Shown here one piece after another: positions 1 through 13,419 of a stretch of DNA of 64,000 bases. The DNA is from Callipepla californica brunnescens (lineage: Eukaryota; Chordata; Aves; Galliformes; Odontophoridae). A program made the translations under genes and the position numbers. The stretch covers positions 39,379,733 to 39,443,732 of the forward strand of contig JALIRH010000002.1 in NCBI GenBank assembly GCA_023055505.1, in the 5' to 3' direction. The first letter of the stretch is position 1, and the number at the start of each line of letters is the position of its first letter. The notes beneath the pieces were generated by a model that did not search any database, was not told the origin of the DNA, and saw only the letters and a list, made by a program, of their open reading frames with translations.

Positions 1-559
1 TTGTAAAGCCTATGTGTGGGAAATGCTGAGTCACAGCCTGAGCCACTGAATGAGCACCTGAAGGAAAGATCTGGTCAGCCCTGGGAGCACATGTGAAGGT
101 GATTCCATGTTAGGGATATCAATTTTTTTTTTTTCTTCCAGATAGATGGGTAATAAATTTGTTTTTAAAACTGTTTCTGCCCCACAGAGTGTATTTTTCT
201 AAATAACATTGAATTTTTAATATATTCTTGTCTTGTGGGTCAGAAAGAAATCCAGTCTCCCACACTTTCTAACTACCTCTTGGGAACAGTGCAATTAGCT
301 ACTATTTGAATACAAATGGAAAAAAAAAGAGAAGAAAATCAGCCTCCTGACTCTTCTGTTGTTTCTCTCAGAATGAAAATTGTCTCCCTTCAGTGCCCTT
401 TAAGACGTAAAGAGTTTCTTATTCTACTTTCATATTTAAGTATGTGGTGTATGCTTTACCATTTGTTTCCACCCTGGTGTACGCGTGAGTATAAACAGGA
501 ATTGGTTTTGAGGAAAGATCCGGAGAATAGAGTGTTAGAAAGACTGCCTAGGAAGTGGT
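1..559. other. Non-coding, intron-like DNA
   Basis: Unique AT-rich sequence with short homopolymer runs. I see no gene. Its 3' side merges into the CR1 fragment. Confidence 0.6.
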
Positions 560-870
560 AGAAATGGAGCTTTCTAGCTTGACAGGGACAGACCTGGTTT
601 GTTGTGAGAGGATGAGGAGAAATAGTTTCATGGAGAGGAGATTTAGATTGGAGATAAAGAAGAATTTTTTTTTTTACCATAAAGGTGCTGAGACAATGGT
701 GCACGTTGCCCAGAGAGGTGGTGAATGCTCCATCCCTAGAGTCACTCAAAGTCAGGTGGGATGGAACTCAGAGCAACCTGATGTAGTTGCAGGTGTCTCT
801 GCTCAGTGCAGGAGAGATGGACTAGATGACCTTTAGAGGTCCCTTGCAGCTCAGATGATTCTATGATTTT
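560..870 (+). mobile_element. CR1 LINE, 3' fragment
   Basis: A 5'-truncated CR1 copy. The recognisable path is GAGATTTAGATTGGA, then GTTGCCCAGAGAGGTGGT, then GGACTAGATGACC..AGAGGTCCC, ending GATTCTATGATT. It carries an internal poly-T of about 12 and many substitutions, so it is old. The 5' limit is uncertain by some tens of bases. Confidence 0.85.
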
Positions 871-3800
871 TCTAGCAGCTTTTATTAAAAATAAAGTAAG
901 CATTGAACTGTGGAACCTCTGGCCCTCATGTATATAATATTAGCACAAAGCTAATTCAGATGTACACAGAAGTATCTATTTCTATGAATAGATTCTATGT
1001 TTATATATATTACAACCATATTTAGAGATTTGCATTTCTATTATCAAATGTGTGTCTCTTTCTGTAGTTACATATTTCAACTAAATGAAATGGTCACTGA
1101 AAAGAGATGAGGCTTTATGACATGGGAATCCTTTATAAAGCAGATGCATTCTCCTGTGCTCTTAACTAGTGACTTTCTCAGAGTTCAGTCATAGCATAGG
1201 CTTGAATTTCTAGAAGAAACAGTTCTGTGAATGCTAAATCCAATCAGACCCCAATGTCTCTTGAATTTCCAGGCACACGCACAATTAAGATTTTTTTTTT
1301 TTTGTTATGTGGGTGGAAAGTGTATGACTTTGTTCAAGAAAAGTCTCAAGATGTATACCATCTCAGCAAGCTTATGTTTACCTGTTCAATAGAAGCAACA
1401 GCGAGCAGCTGTAGCTCTTCTCACAATATTCCAGGGGAGTTCTGTGGGGAAGAAGTACCAAAAATAAATTTAGACGACTTTTTTTATGTAGAAGTAGAAT
1501 GAAGGCAAGGATTCATAAAATCTGTAGCTCACAAGGCCTTAAAAAAAAAATTGTATTCTTGGCTCATTACAATTGGAAGATTATTTGTTTATTTTTGTTG
1601 TGGCTGTCCAATATCACAGCACTTTGAAAGGTCTTAGCATTGAGACTAGGTTAAAGCTGGATGTTCTTGTCACAATGAGATGATTAGGAAACACTTTCTT
1701 CCTCTTTTCTACAGCTTTTCATTTGTCCACCGTCATTTTCATAAGCTGTTTTTTCCATCATGTAAACATCAAGACAGAGAGAAATGGACTGGAGATTGAA
1801 AAGCTTTTTTTCAGTAGTGTCAGAATGATAAAGAGCATGTTTTTTTTCATAGCTTCATGTAGTTACTTGTAAGGAATGCCAAAGTTTTTTGTCTCCGAGG
1901 TTAGAGTTATGAAGGGAAAGAAGTAATTTTCGTAACAATCTGTAGCACTCAGTCTAAGGAAATTCTGAAATATTTCCCCTTGGTACTGCACATTTGGTTA
2001 TTTGCCAGCAGTAACTATGTACTATCAAAGGAGAATTGTAGTAAAGGATGGGAACTGGTGGTTGAAATACGCCTGCTTTGGTAAGAACAGGTAGAGCTAA
2101 TAAAGAAGTAAGCTTTCTTTGTGCTGATTTCTCGTTGAGATGGGAAGAGAGAGGTGCTTCTAGCAACAAGCAAGAACAGTTTTCCAAAATAGGTGTATGG
2201 AAGGCAGGAAGAGAGGTGGTAGTGATTGGGCTGACAGAGTCATAGTTAGACATCTAACTCCTGCAGAAGTAGAGGAAAGAGAGCATTTGTGCCTTTGAAA
2301 GTGCTGCTCCTGGTGAAGGTTTGCAGGTTCTCTTATAATTGCTTCATGAAGGAGCTGTTTTAACAAGTATTACTTGCAAGTGTGTGAAAGGAAAATGGCA
2401 ATGCAGGCAAATTTAGACATCTTGCATCATGTTCTCAGTAGGCCTGCACTGCTTTAGAGCAAATGAGGTTCTGATCTTGTTTAAAAACAGCTATCATTTT
2501 CTGTCTTCAATATTGACTTCTTTGATAGTTGATAGTTGTCATTAAAGATCACATCTTTCATACTTACGAGAATGTAACCTCCTTAATTATTAGGCACGTT
2601 TTTATAAGTGCAGTGGCAATGAAGAAAACATGTTGAAGTCCACCTGCTATTCCTTCTGATCTTCAGATAGTGCACTAACCGAATAGATGCTTGTGGAAAA
2701 TGCCTGCTTGATTTCAGTACAATAACACCAGTTCTTGGATGCAAGCTATTCCGTACCCCAGCAGAAATGACATGCCATATTATGTTGTCTAAATTCCAGA
2801 AGAGAGGCTGTCACCTCTTCTACCCACCTTGCTCATGTGGAATATCTTTTCAAAGCAATCTGAGGGTGTGCGTATGTGCATTTAAATTGAAGCCCTGATT
2901 CAGTGGTTTTATCATTCCAGGTAGTAATACTAAAGGAAGTGTTTTTAACTCGAGAGTGTTTGGGAGAATGTGACCATCTTTGTTGAATGTACCCTTCCAT
3001 ACAACAATTTCCAGTGACTCAGAGCATCATTAATCCAGAATGTTTAGAGCTACTAGCAGGGATAGCAAAGCCCAGAAAGATTACTTTCCTATCTCCCTGT
3101 TTAAATGAGAAAACCAATGGAGTTGAGGAAGTAAAGCAAGGATGGGTCGTGGTCAGAAGAATAGTGCACATTGCCTTGAGGCACAGCAGAATCTGTCATT
3201 TAGAACCTGTGGGTGTCAGAACATGCCAGTAATATGGCTAAGGTCAGAACATAGCTTGCAGAAATAAAGAAGAAAACTAAAGCAAATCTATAGTTGTGAA
3301 ATAAAAGAAATTAAAAGAAAAAAATGTACGACTTTGGAGTATTAATACTCCAAATATACTGTTCTATAAATTGAGTTACCAGTCTGAAGATGCTGGAATT
3401 TATTGATGCTGTAAGAAATGTGCTGAGGAACTCTTGTGACTGGATAAAGAAGAGAGTGGACATAACTGTTGTATTCCTCCCTTGAGAGTGAGCAGAAGTG
3501 ATGAAGGTCCTTTGACATCTATAAGCTGTAATGGGAGGGAGCAACAGAGTTTGTGGGGAATAAAAATTATACCCTAAGTTAAATCTGCATTACTTTTCAA
3601 TGAAATTTGACTAGCTTTTAGAAGGAGAGAAAGGATTTTGGCCCTGCAAACTGCAGATAATTTGTATTATTATTATTATTTTTTCCCCTGGACATTCACA
3701 ATAATTCAGCAGTAATGTTACATATAAATAGAATTCTTTTTCCTTCAACAAATCCACTCCTCTGGTATTACTGAAGAGTAGCTTTTAAACTAAGCTAGAT

Positions 3801-4804
3801 ATCTAGATGGTATTTTAAGACCCACCTACATCTTACGAAAGAGCCTTTACTACTCTAAATTAGGTTCTGTAAACATGCAAAGTATGAGAATGGGTAGAAC
3901 ATATGGATTGGCCAAAGGTATCCAAAATAGGAGCCTTTTCTTTTTGCATGCTACAGCTCAGTTCAGCCTGAAACATGACAGGCACTTTTAGTGACATGTT
4001 CACACAAGAAAGAAGAGGACAGCTGTGAAGATAGGCCAGAAACTTTCTCTGTGGTGAGAGCTCTGCTTGTTGTATGACACGATTACATAAAAGCCATATG
4101 GTAGCTGTTAGTTGCTAGTGTCTTTAAGGTAGGGCTGAGGTCTTGCTTTTGCATTTTGGATCATGACCTATTTCTTATATCTATCTAGATCCTATGCCAA
4201 AATTTTGACTATAAGCACGAAACACCGAGAGTTCCTTTGTTCTTTGTGTGAAGTATAGACATTGATAAACCCTTTGAAGTCCCGGTTTAAAAAAACCCAA
4301 CAAAACTATTAAATATCTATGAGATTTAAGATTGAACTCGGGTCTTTATTAGCTTATTTTGGAATCTCATAAGCAGTGCATCCACATCTTTCCCCTGAAT
4401 TAATTTTAGGTCGTTGAAATGTATCAGCGCACCCTGCAACACTTAACAATTTTGGTAGCAGAACCAACAGATGGATGGTTACACTCATTGTTTTGATTCC
4501 AGTCTTCAGTCTCCACCAGGTGCTACCTTGTGCTGAAGTTCACTCAGTATCACTTGAGTAGAGAAAATGCCTTGATCACATAGCTTTTCACTACCGGCTT
4601 TCAAATGGGAGTTGCTGATACTCCCACTGTTCTTGTTCTATTTCAGGACAAACTTGAAAAAATTTGTAAGAAAGTTCAAAATTAGTTTCTACTGACTTTG
4701 CAACTCTGCTAGTAGCAGAGATTAAGATGTGATTATCCCACTCAGAGCTTGTCAGACTACACCTGGAGTTTTTAATTCTAGGCTCTTCTATTCAAAAAAG
4801 ATAG
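871..4804. other. Non-coding, intron-like DNA
   Basis: AT-rich unique sequence with short poly-T/A runs and a small (TAT)n at about 3666. Open frames here are short, overlap one another and show no domain or codon signal. I see no gene or clear repeat. Confidence 0.65.
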
Positions 4805-5223
4805 AGTTCCAAGGAAGACCACATAGAAGGTCAAAGGGCTGGCAAACCTGCCCTGTGAGGAAGGTCTGAAGAAGTTGAGTCTTTTCAGCCTGGAAAAGGC
4901 TGAGGAGGAACCTCATCATGGTTTTCCAGTACTTGTAGTGTGCTGCAAGCTCTCTTTTCACAGTGAACCACATGGAGAAAACCGGGGAAGAAGATACAAG
5001 CTGCATCAAGAGAGGTTTCATTTTGATATGAAAGAACATTTTTTGTAGTGAGAACTACCAGTCACTGAAACAAACTTCCTGGGGATGTGATAGAGTGCCC
5101 ATCACTGGAGATTTTCAATATATGATTGGCATTTGATAATCTCACTCAGACTCTCTTCACTGAAGGTTGCAGCTGATGGTCTTTTTAGGTCTCTTCCAGC
5201 CTGATCTGTTAAGTGATTCTATC
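4805..5223 (+). mobile_element. CR1 LINE, 3' fragment
   Basis: It covers the end of ORF2 (TTCAGCCTGGAAAAGGCTGAGG, the usual SLEKRRL coding block) and the 3' UTR, ending GGTCTCTTCCAGCCTGATC...GTGATTCTATC. The block is heavily diverged and the reading frame is broken, so it cannot encode a functional product. Confidence 0.8.
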
Positions 5224-6237
5224 GGTGTTATGCTGAAGTAGATGTACTCCTGTGCTTAGTGCCAATGAGAGGAGCTCAGTTAAATGGAACTGCTCCCTTT
5301 TACGCATCTTTCCACTGTTCTTTTTCCAAAGACACTGTATCCTGTAACTTTCAGGAAGAGATGAGAGTTGTCCAAGGTTTGGCTCTCTCCTGCTTTTGGC
5401 TCTGAAAAAGCTTCAGAGCAGCAGAGTAAGTAACAGGAGTATTAACTGTTTGGATGAAGGTTTGTCTTGGCAGAGTATCTCAAGATTCATTTGAGCTGCA
5501 AGCTCATCTCACGTACAGACAGAATTTTTCATGGGTTTGGAAGATCTGGCTGATATACTGATAAAAGAGAAGTTATTTCAGTAGAGTTTAAAGAATAATA
5601 AATGGTACACTTCCAAGGTATGTTAAGATCCTAAGAAGTGCTCAATATAAGAGCTAAGATACTTCTTAAGAGTTTCCAATTTGTAGCTCTGTATTTGCCT
5701 TAGGAGTGCAAAGAATCAAATCATGTGGGCTCTTTCCGTTTAAAGTAAAAACTACACATCACTATTTTAGCGTGGCTCAGTCTGCTTTTGCAATGGCAGG
5801 TTTTCACTGCTGGCACACAGCACGCAGTTTCTCCAGAGTAAGATTGCTTCCAGTGTTATCCAGGTTGCTCAGCCAAACTTATCATTAACTAGTTTGGCAA
5901 CACCCTCAGGCAAAGAGTCGATTTGATAATGAACAGCAATCATCCTAGATGAATAGTCAACTATTGGACACTGACTGCCAAGAGATCATATGCTGAACTC
6001 TTTGGAAGTATGACTGCCTAGCTGCAAATATTTTAAACACTCTGTTTTTGAACTGCTCAGCCTACAATAATCAGCCAGAAATAGCTTCAATGGGTGTGTA
6101 TTGGAAGTTCTTTGTCAAGGAGGAGACTTGACTGTGGCATGCACGTTTTAGTTCATTGTGCTTCCCAGTTTGTGCTCAGATCTTTTTTTGACATTTGGAC
6201 ATTTCCACATTTCCTTCATTAAAATGATCCAAGGTTA
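5224..6237. other. Non-coding DNA between two CR1 fragments
   Basis: Unique sequence with no recognisable gene, RNA or repeat. A 60-codon frame at 5706 has no supporting feature. Confidence 0.6.
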
Positions 6238-6418
6238 AGGTGACAGAGCACTGGCACCGACTGCCCAGTGAGGTGGTGGAGTCTCCTTCTCTGGAGACAT
6301 TCAAGACCCGCCTGGATGCCTACCTGTGCAACCTGGGCTAAAGAGCTGCTTTGGCAGGGGGTTGGACACAATGATCTCTAGAGGTCTCTTCCAACCCCTA
6401 CAACTCTGTGATTCTGTC
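6238..6418 (+). mobile_element. CR1 LINE, short 3' fragment
   Basis: About 180 bp of CR1 3' UTR running from GGCACCGACTGCCCAGTGAG through GGCAGGGGGTTGGACACAAT to CTACAACTCTGTGATTCTGT. It is better preserved than the two copies upstream. Confidence 0.9.
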
Positions 6419-7741
6419 TTTGGTTGTGTAGGCCTTAAGTTCTCTTGTAAAATCCCGTGTCACAGTAAGGGTTTGTACAAATATGTAATGCTTTATATAG
6501 GAGATATATTTTCTAGGTACCAATTATGTGGTAAACCTAAATACATGGTGTAGAATTATGTTTTTCTGATCACTATAGGATCCATCAAAAGGCATGGATT
6601 TCATATACAGGTGGCAGAGGATTGTCCTTTAAAAAAGAATTCACTTTTCTGATTGTATGTGTAATTAATGTGCTGGTGAATAACTGGTTAAGGAGAAACC
6701 ACTAAGAATTTGTTGAATCCAGTTTTTACTTAGCAGAGTTCTTTTGATATAGTGTTTTTGTTTGTTTGTTTGTTTTTTAAGATAAAACAATATTAAGAGA
6801 ACAAAATTGTATCTATTCTCAATCTGAAATAATCTGGAAGTAGTATGTGGAAACCAACTAAAGCCAAGCTCTTAAATGGGCACTTGGTTGGTGAAAGTTT
6901 AAATTTCATACTGCTTTCTGACTAATGCTGCAAGATGCCAAGATTATCTGCTTAGGAAATAAAATCCTTCTGGATTCCCGGAGAGGAGAATATAGTTAAT
7001 GTCATCTAAACCAGCAATGGAATGTTTGTTAGGCCTACGTGTCACCAAAGCCTTTTAACTCATTACATGACAAGAACAAGATAGTGAGATGTAATGTAAT
7101 GCCAAAAGTTCTAAATAGGCACAATAAATAAGCAAAATATTAAATTCTGAGGTATGAGTGTCCCATATTCAGGCACCAAATCCATGTCATTGAAACTGTA
7201 TTAAGCTATTGAAGCCTGATTTTTCAAAGGTCATCAAGGCCTGTCATTTATTAGTTTCTTTACTAAGTCATTGCAAGGAATCCTATATATTTTACGCTTG
7301 TTTATAGGCACTGAAGTGTGATGATTATGCCATAATAAATGAAGGGTGTTTAAAACATATTTCACCAAATACCAATGATCTGACTCAGCCATCTGTGCTA
7401 TAGCACATTCTTCTGTCCCACAGTTACTGATTCAGACTGGGATCTGACCCAAGCCCTCTGAAGACAACTTCTGACTTGCAGGTCTGGATTTCTTCCCACC
7501 AGAGAACAAACTGAAGAGGGACAGTGTGTGTGCTGTCAGGTCATGTGCCCAGGCTGGGGAGAAGGGAAATGGTTTTTAGTCCATTTTGAGACTCCACCTA
7601 AAATACCTCTTTCAGAGCATTTGGCAAACATTTTTAAGTTAATCTTAGGAAATTTTAAAACATCTGCTTCTGAATCAGGTATAGCTTTTGATGACTAGAT
7701 TTGAAAAGATGTTTAGCTGTGTTATTTTAAATTTATCATTT

Positions 7742-7774
7742 AAATTAATTATTATATTATCAAATTAATTATTA
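7742..7774. repeat. 13-bp direct repeat rich in homeodomain cores
   Basis: AAATTAATTATTA occurs at 7742-7754 and again at 7762-7774, 20 bp apart. Each copy contains TTAATTA. Confidence 0.85.
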
Positions 7775-9269
7775 AAACCAGTGAGAGCTGGTCCTCTAAA
7801 TACATATTGAATGACAGTTGTGAAATAAGATGTTTATTTTTTTTCCTACTCTAATAAAATCTCACCGTGGTTTTGCTACTTATTTTTCTGTATTAATTTT
7901 TGAAGAAAATATTTCACAAAATCACGTAATCACCAATTACTGTAATAGCCACTAGAGGTCTACTGATATCAAAATTCTGCCAACATCAATTATTTCTGCA
8001 AGTATTAAGAATGTTTTGTTCAGAAGACAGTGGTTCTCATTAAGCATTAGTTGTTTGCTTTGTGAGGTGCATAATTTAATTATTTGAATATTTAACCTAT
8101 TAGTGTTGTTTTTAGTAGAGCAGCATTTTGCTAAAGTAAGGAAGAGTCATAATGTAAAAGGGACAACTGAAAGGAAAAATGACTAAAAATCTTCCCAAGT
8201 ATATTCACCAAGTATATTATAATGTAATTTACTGTGCACAGTACTTCTTAGTGGTTAACCTTAAAGCAAGCAATGGTTTAATGAAATTGCCCTACAATTA
8301 ATGGCTTTTTATGGCCTTATTGGATTCCATCTGCCTTTGAGGATTTTTATGTCTCTAAAAAATAAAACAATCTTAGATCCCTCTTTTAAATGGTCTTAGT
8401 ATGTTACTTTTAAAATTTCTAAGAAGAAGTGGGAATTAGTTTACTGTATTTCCTGTAGGCTTAGTTGTTCATCACAAGAACAGGAAAGTATTTGTTGGAA
8501 CAAAAGGGCTGATAGATTACAATAATGACTTTTCTCCAGAGTCTTCCCTGCAGTCAGGTGACAAATACTGCTTCTAAGTCAGAGCAAAACCAAACCAACA
8601 AACCAACAAGGAAATTATTAAGTCATAGTTCCCCATGATTAATGAGCTCCTTACCTATAGTTTGTCAGGAATTGGTCCAGGTTGTGAAATGATACATCTG
8701 AGGCCTGAATAATATATAGAATTAAGCGTGATTTATCTGTTCCTGGTCAGCAAAATGATTCTACATCCTCTTTGTCATGGCCTAATCCGCTCACAAAACA
8801 GCAGCCTGCATGCCTCAACTTGTTAATGCATAGATAACATACCTCATTTTTGTCCCTCACTGAAGGATGACTGTACGGTGACTTCAGTTAACTGTCTAGC
8901 AAAAGGCAGATGGTTGACAGCTGAAAAAAAGAAAAAGCCTGTAAAATTTGCCTTTTTTCAGTCTGCTTAATATAACATTAAAATAAAAAATCAGATGGTC
9001 GCATCTTTCCATCAGTTTTAATGAAGGTATCCATACATTCCTCATACTAATCAGAGTTCACCTGTGACTACACCTCTTTGATAGGAGGGGAAATGATTAG
9101 GGTAATAGCATAACAGTTCAAGATATATCTTCATACTAAACTTATATTAATGGCCCCTGTATACACAAGTCATGCCCAAGGTAGTTCTCACTCATTGCCC
9201 TTTATGAAAATATTTCATTTTTCTCTCTCTTTACTTTAAAGTGAAAATACTACATGAAGAGTGTAATGT

Positions 9270-9291
9270 TTTTGCCTACCAGTAGGCAAAA
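9270..9291. repeat. Perfect 10-bp inverted repeat
   Basis: TTTTGCCTAC and GTAGGCAAAA are separated by two bases. The right arm core GTAGGCA is repeated directly just after (9292-9298). Confidence 0.9.
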
Positions 9292-11705
9292 GTAGGCAGA
9301 CTTCTGAAATTAGTTCTTTTGATCATATCCTTGCTTTTTTTATAGAAGAGGGAGGTAACTAGCCAGATCCTTTGTATATAAGGCGTATGATCAGATTAAT
9401 TCAAGGCAGTGCTAGGAGGTGGAATCACATCTTGTCATAACTGTCCAGACCCAGCATCCCACCAGATTTCACCTCCTGGGAGAGCAGGTGGTGCAGCTCC
9501 TCTGCCCTCCCTCACATTTTGGGAGAAGGGTACTTTGAAGTTGCTGCCAGGGCTCCAGAGAAGTCTTGTCAGTGATACTGGATGGAGCAGAAGAGATATG
9601 GTATGTTAGGACAAAGGGAACATTCTCCAGCCATTATCTGTCCATGCACGGCCTTCTATCTCAGCTGTAAGACTTGGTTGAATAAAAGCAATAGGTTATT
9701 ATTTTTACTATTTGCTATTATTGTCTGTTTCCATAGTTTCTAGGCATTTTTCTGGTGCTAGATTCCCCGTACAGAATCTGTGATGGTCAGTAACCCTGAG
9801 TTCTTCTTTGAGCACTGGACAACAGGCAAAATACTTGTACTGTCTGGTCTTCCCCCCAAGCATCCCATCCCATCCCATACTTGAGAGGAATGAATGCTGA
9901 AAATGATGAATGTGAGGGAGGTAAAATGTACAAGATATGTCACGAGAAGGGACTACTATGTTTTTCATATTTAAGTAAAAGAAGATGTAAACTGTCTGTG
10001 ACTAATAAGCCAGTACTTCCAGAGTCTCCATGAAGCAAAACTAATGGAAGCAAATTTATTTTTAACTCTAAAACACAGTGTTTAAATGGACTTATATGGC
10101 AGAATTGATGGATCTAGCAAGACATTTTTTTTCCAGATATTTGAATTACTGTCTATACTTGCTCCAGAATTGTTGATTCGTCTTTTCAAAGCTTCCATGT
10201 CCATTGCTGTTGTTGCTTCTCCATGTAGTAAGTTTGAGGGGAGAAAAGAAAGGGCAAATTATTTTTCCTTCCCTTGGGTAAGATGTGGCACTTTCTTTTC
10301 CCTGTGAGGAAGGGATGAGAAATCAAATGACAGTTTATTAGTACTAGGTATGCTCACCCCTGTCTCAGACAGGGACCTCAGCCAGAAATACGTTTCAGGC
10401 ATTAGGAGTAAATGAGAGGGATATTGTTCACTGAAAGATTGCCAGCCATTCCTCAAGCTCAAAGATACAGCCAGCAGGTTTGACTGAATCCACAATTAAA
10501 GCATCCCAAGGACTTAAAAGCTTTTTTCACTTTCATATTTTGTTTCAGTTCTCCAGAGAATACGGTTGGTTTTAAGGGAGTATTAAGCAGAAATGCTTAT
10601 TCAGGCAAGACCCAAAGAAATACCTAGATGAAATGCAAAAATCTGTTTTGGTAAATAAAATAACGTTTTAGGAATATACATATATGTGTATATATATGTG
10701 TAATTTTGTAATGATTTGGAGAATGTGGGACTTCCTGTTTGGGGACCTGATACAATGAGAGTGAAAACTGGGGATAAATAACAGCTTCTGGAGTTCTTTT
10801 TACATTTTGTGTGAGAACACAAATATTGGCAACTTAAAATATTTAAATATTGTATTCATATTAAGTTATTTAGTTTACTATCAGAGACTCGGTGAACTGG
10901 ATATAGGTAACATGCCGGAGAAAGCTGTCTATGGTTCTGGTTTCATTAACTGAATCATTGTACTGTATATTTACCTTAGGGCTAAGGTGTCTATAAATAG
11001 AAAGCCTTCAGGTCTGTGACTTAGAGACAGGACTTGGGTTTGTGTGTTGCAAGTTGGGTGAAAGAAAGCCTTGGAAAGGGTTTCCCCTAGGCATTAAGTG
11101 CTATGCATATAAATAAGTATGGGTTTCGTATGTTCCATGGATTCAGTGGCTGGAATACTAACATCCCTGTATTTGAAGCCTTTATTTCCTGTGACAGCCT
11201 AATGGCAGTGGATGTCTTCTTGTCCTGAGCGAGTGTCCTGCATGATGTTCTTTGTGTTGTACTGCAGGATGCTGAAATGAGGTTGTCTGAGTCTGGCTGC
11301 CTTCCCCTTGGGAAGCTCAGGAAGAGATGTACTGAATCTCCCATAAGGCTATCCTAATAAACTGTTTTCCACTTAAACAAATGCTGTCTCTTGAGAGCTT
11401 TTAGAATAGTTACCACTGTCTGAATGGCGGTCTTTTTTTTCTTACAGCGAAAAATCTAAAAAACTTAACTGTAGCATCCTTAATATGGGCACTGTTAAGA
11501 TGCATCCTTTTTTGATGCTTTATCATTTACTGACTGAACAGCATTGGCTTCCTACCTGTTTCTGTCTGTAACTTAAGTTGTATGTACTTCATACATTTTG
11601 AGGCTGACCTTCCTTAGGAAATTTTATTCTCCTTACAATATGAAAACTGAGTCCTCTGTGATGCTTTCTATTTTTTTTTTTTCTTAGATGTATGTATTAA
11701 AAAGG

Positions 11706-12091
11706 TGTCCTGGTTTTAGCTGGACTAAAGTTTAGTTTCCTTCAGAGAGGCCGGTGTAATGCTGTGTCTTGGCTTTGGGAGAAAAGCAGTGCTGATAACA
11801 CACTGATGTTTTAGCTGTTGATGAGCAGTGCTGCATAGAGCCAAGTGCATTTTAGTTTTTCAAATTCTTATGCTCTCCTGCCAGTGAGGGCCTGGAAGGG
11901 CACGAGGAGCTGGAATGGGATAGAACCCCTAAAATATATAAAAATATATATATATATAATTGTAATTGCAGTTATTTCTCTCTTCCTTTTCTGTCCTATT
12001 AAATGGTTTTATCTAAAAACGAGTTATACTTATTTGTTTTCTTTTATTATCTTCCCCAGTTTACTGGTGTTAAATGGGTTAAACTATGACA
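11706..12091 (+). mobile_element. Solo LTR of an endogenous retrovirus
   Basis: The element begins TGTCCTGGTTTTAGCTGG and ends GGGTTAAACTATGACA. Both ends match, from memory, a common avian LTR. It is flanked by identical 6-bp AAAAGG copies (11700-11705 and 12092-12097), as expected of a target-site duplication of the class II (ERVK-like) length. An ATTAAA polyadenylation signal lies at 11998-12003. The middle is shortened and carries an (AT)n run near 11936-11959. There is no internal gag/pol/env sequence, so the provirus was lost by LTR-LTR recombination. The family assignment is from recall. Confidence 0.7.
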
Positions 12092-12097
12092 AAAAGG

Positions 12098-13354
12098 GAG
12101 GAAGGAAGTTAAGGCAAGCTACCATATTCCTGCACTATATATCTTAGCTGGGGAAATATATGCATATCTTAAAAGCCTGTTGCATGAGTGTAGCCCATCA
12201 GACCCACTGATGTGAGCATTATAGTTTGTATGTGTATAGTAAGTGGGATACATCCTGAGTACACCAGTTTAATTGTTAATACACCAGACATCTGCAGTAA
12301 GTTCAGTGCACCTTGGAATCACTAGTCTTATTGCACTCTGCTGAAAAACTGATATATGTATGCATAACAGATTACGCTAGAAAGCATGAAAGAGATTTTT
12401 TTTTTAATCTGTGTGCAGAGAGGTCTTCACTGTAGTATGCACACATTCTGAATTACTCCTTTTAAGTATGTGAGGCTTGTTGTTTGAATGATGCTTGATT
12501 TCCAGCACGCTGGCACTCCAGTAAAAGAAATCCAGATAAACATCCAGAATTTTCTGACAAAATTATTCTGGAGAATAATCTTCATAAAAAGCCCTTGTGT
12601 TTGATAGCTTATGGAAGGCAGCAGATCTGAATCTCTTTTGTTCATAAACCGTTCTCACTTCTGTGTACTTATGAAGAAGTATTAGCTGAAAGTCCTTGCT
12701 ACTTCTTAGTATCAAGGACTTCTAGTAACTCTGCTTAGACACTGCAGAAATACTTCATGTAGAATAAGAATTCATTATCATATTATGTTTCTTGTATTTC
12801 CTTGAACTTTACAATATTGCTGTGCCTTGAAAACTGATGTTAAAGGAAAAAAAAAAGACTGGTACAAGCTGCTGTGGACTTAGAGGAGATACAATAAAGA
12901 ATGACTAGAATGCAAGGCAATGTGGAATGAAGAGATATTAAAAAAACACTTGGACTCATCTGTTTGAAAAAAAGTGTCTGAAAAGTAGTATGACAACAAT
13001 CTGTACAATTTTAAGTGTTGTATAGTATAATGCCACACTTTCTCATATTGTCAAGAATTGGGACAGTTCATAAAAAGAGCAGGCAGTGATATCACAAGAA
13101 TCAAAAGATGTCTTTGGACATAGGACATGTTGTGGTATTTCTTGTCAGATAAAAAAAAATGTTTCAGAAGTCAAAAATTTGAATGATTCAAAAGTGGAGT
13201 AAACATATTCTTTAGCCAAATGTTGTCTGCTCAATGTAGCTTTTGAAAATTTTTACTCAGAGAATATCCTCAAGTATTGATTGCTGGAAGCTGCAAGGAT
13301 ATACTAGGATAAGGATTATCATGTATTTTACTGTTTATGTGATTGTTTCCTCAA
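12098..13354. other. Non-coding DNA between solo LTR and long CR1
   Basis: AT-rich unique sequence. The only frame over 70 codons (- strand, 12427-12645) has no recognisable content. Confidence 0.6.
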
Positions 13355-13419
13355 CATCTTCCAGCACTGCATGGAAGATAAGTTTCTAATGCAGGTGATG
13401 GAGTGGCCGATGAGGAGAG

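Larger units (their letters stand above)
6419..11699. other. Non-coding DNA, with a conserved-element-like stretch
   Basis: Mostly unique AT-rich sequence. The part at about 7700-8450 has TAAT-rich, low-repeat composition like vertebrate conserved non-coding elements. A small CATCC run lies near 9863. No coding exon is supported. Confidence 0.6.
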
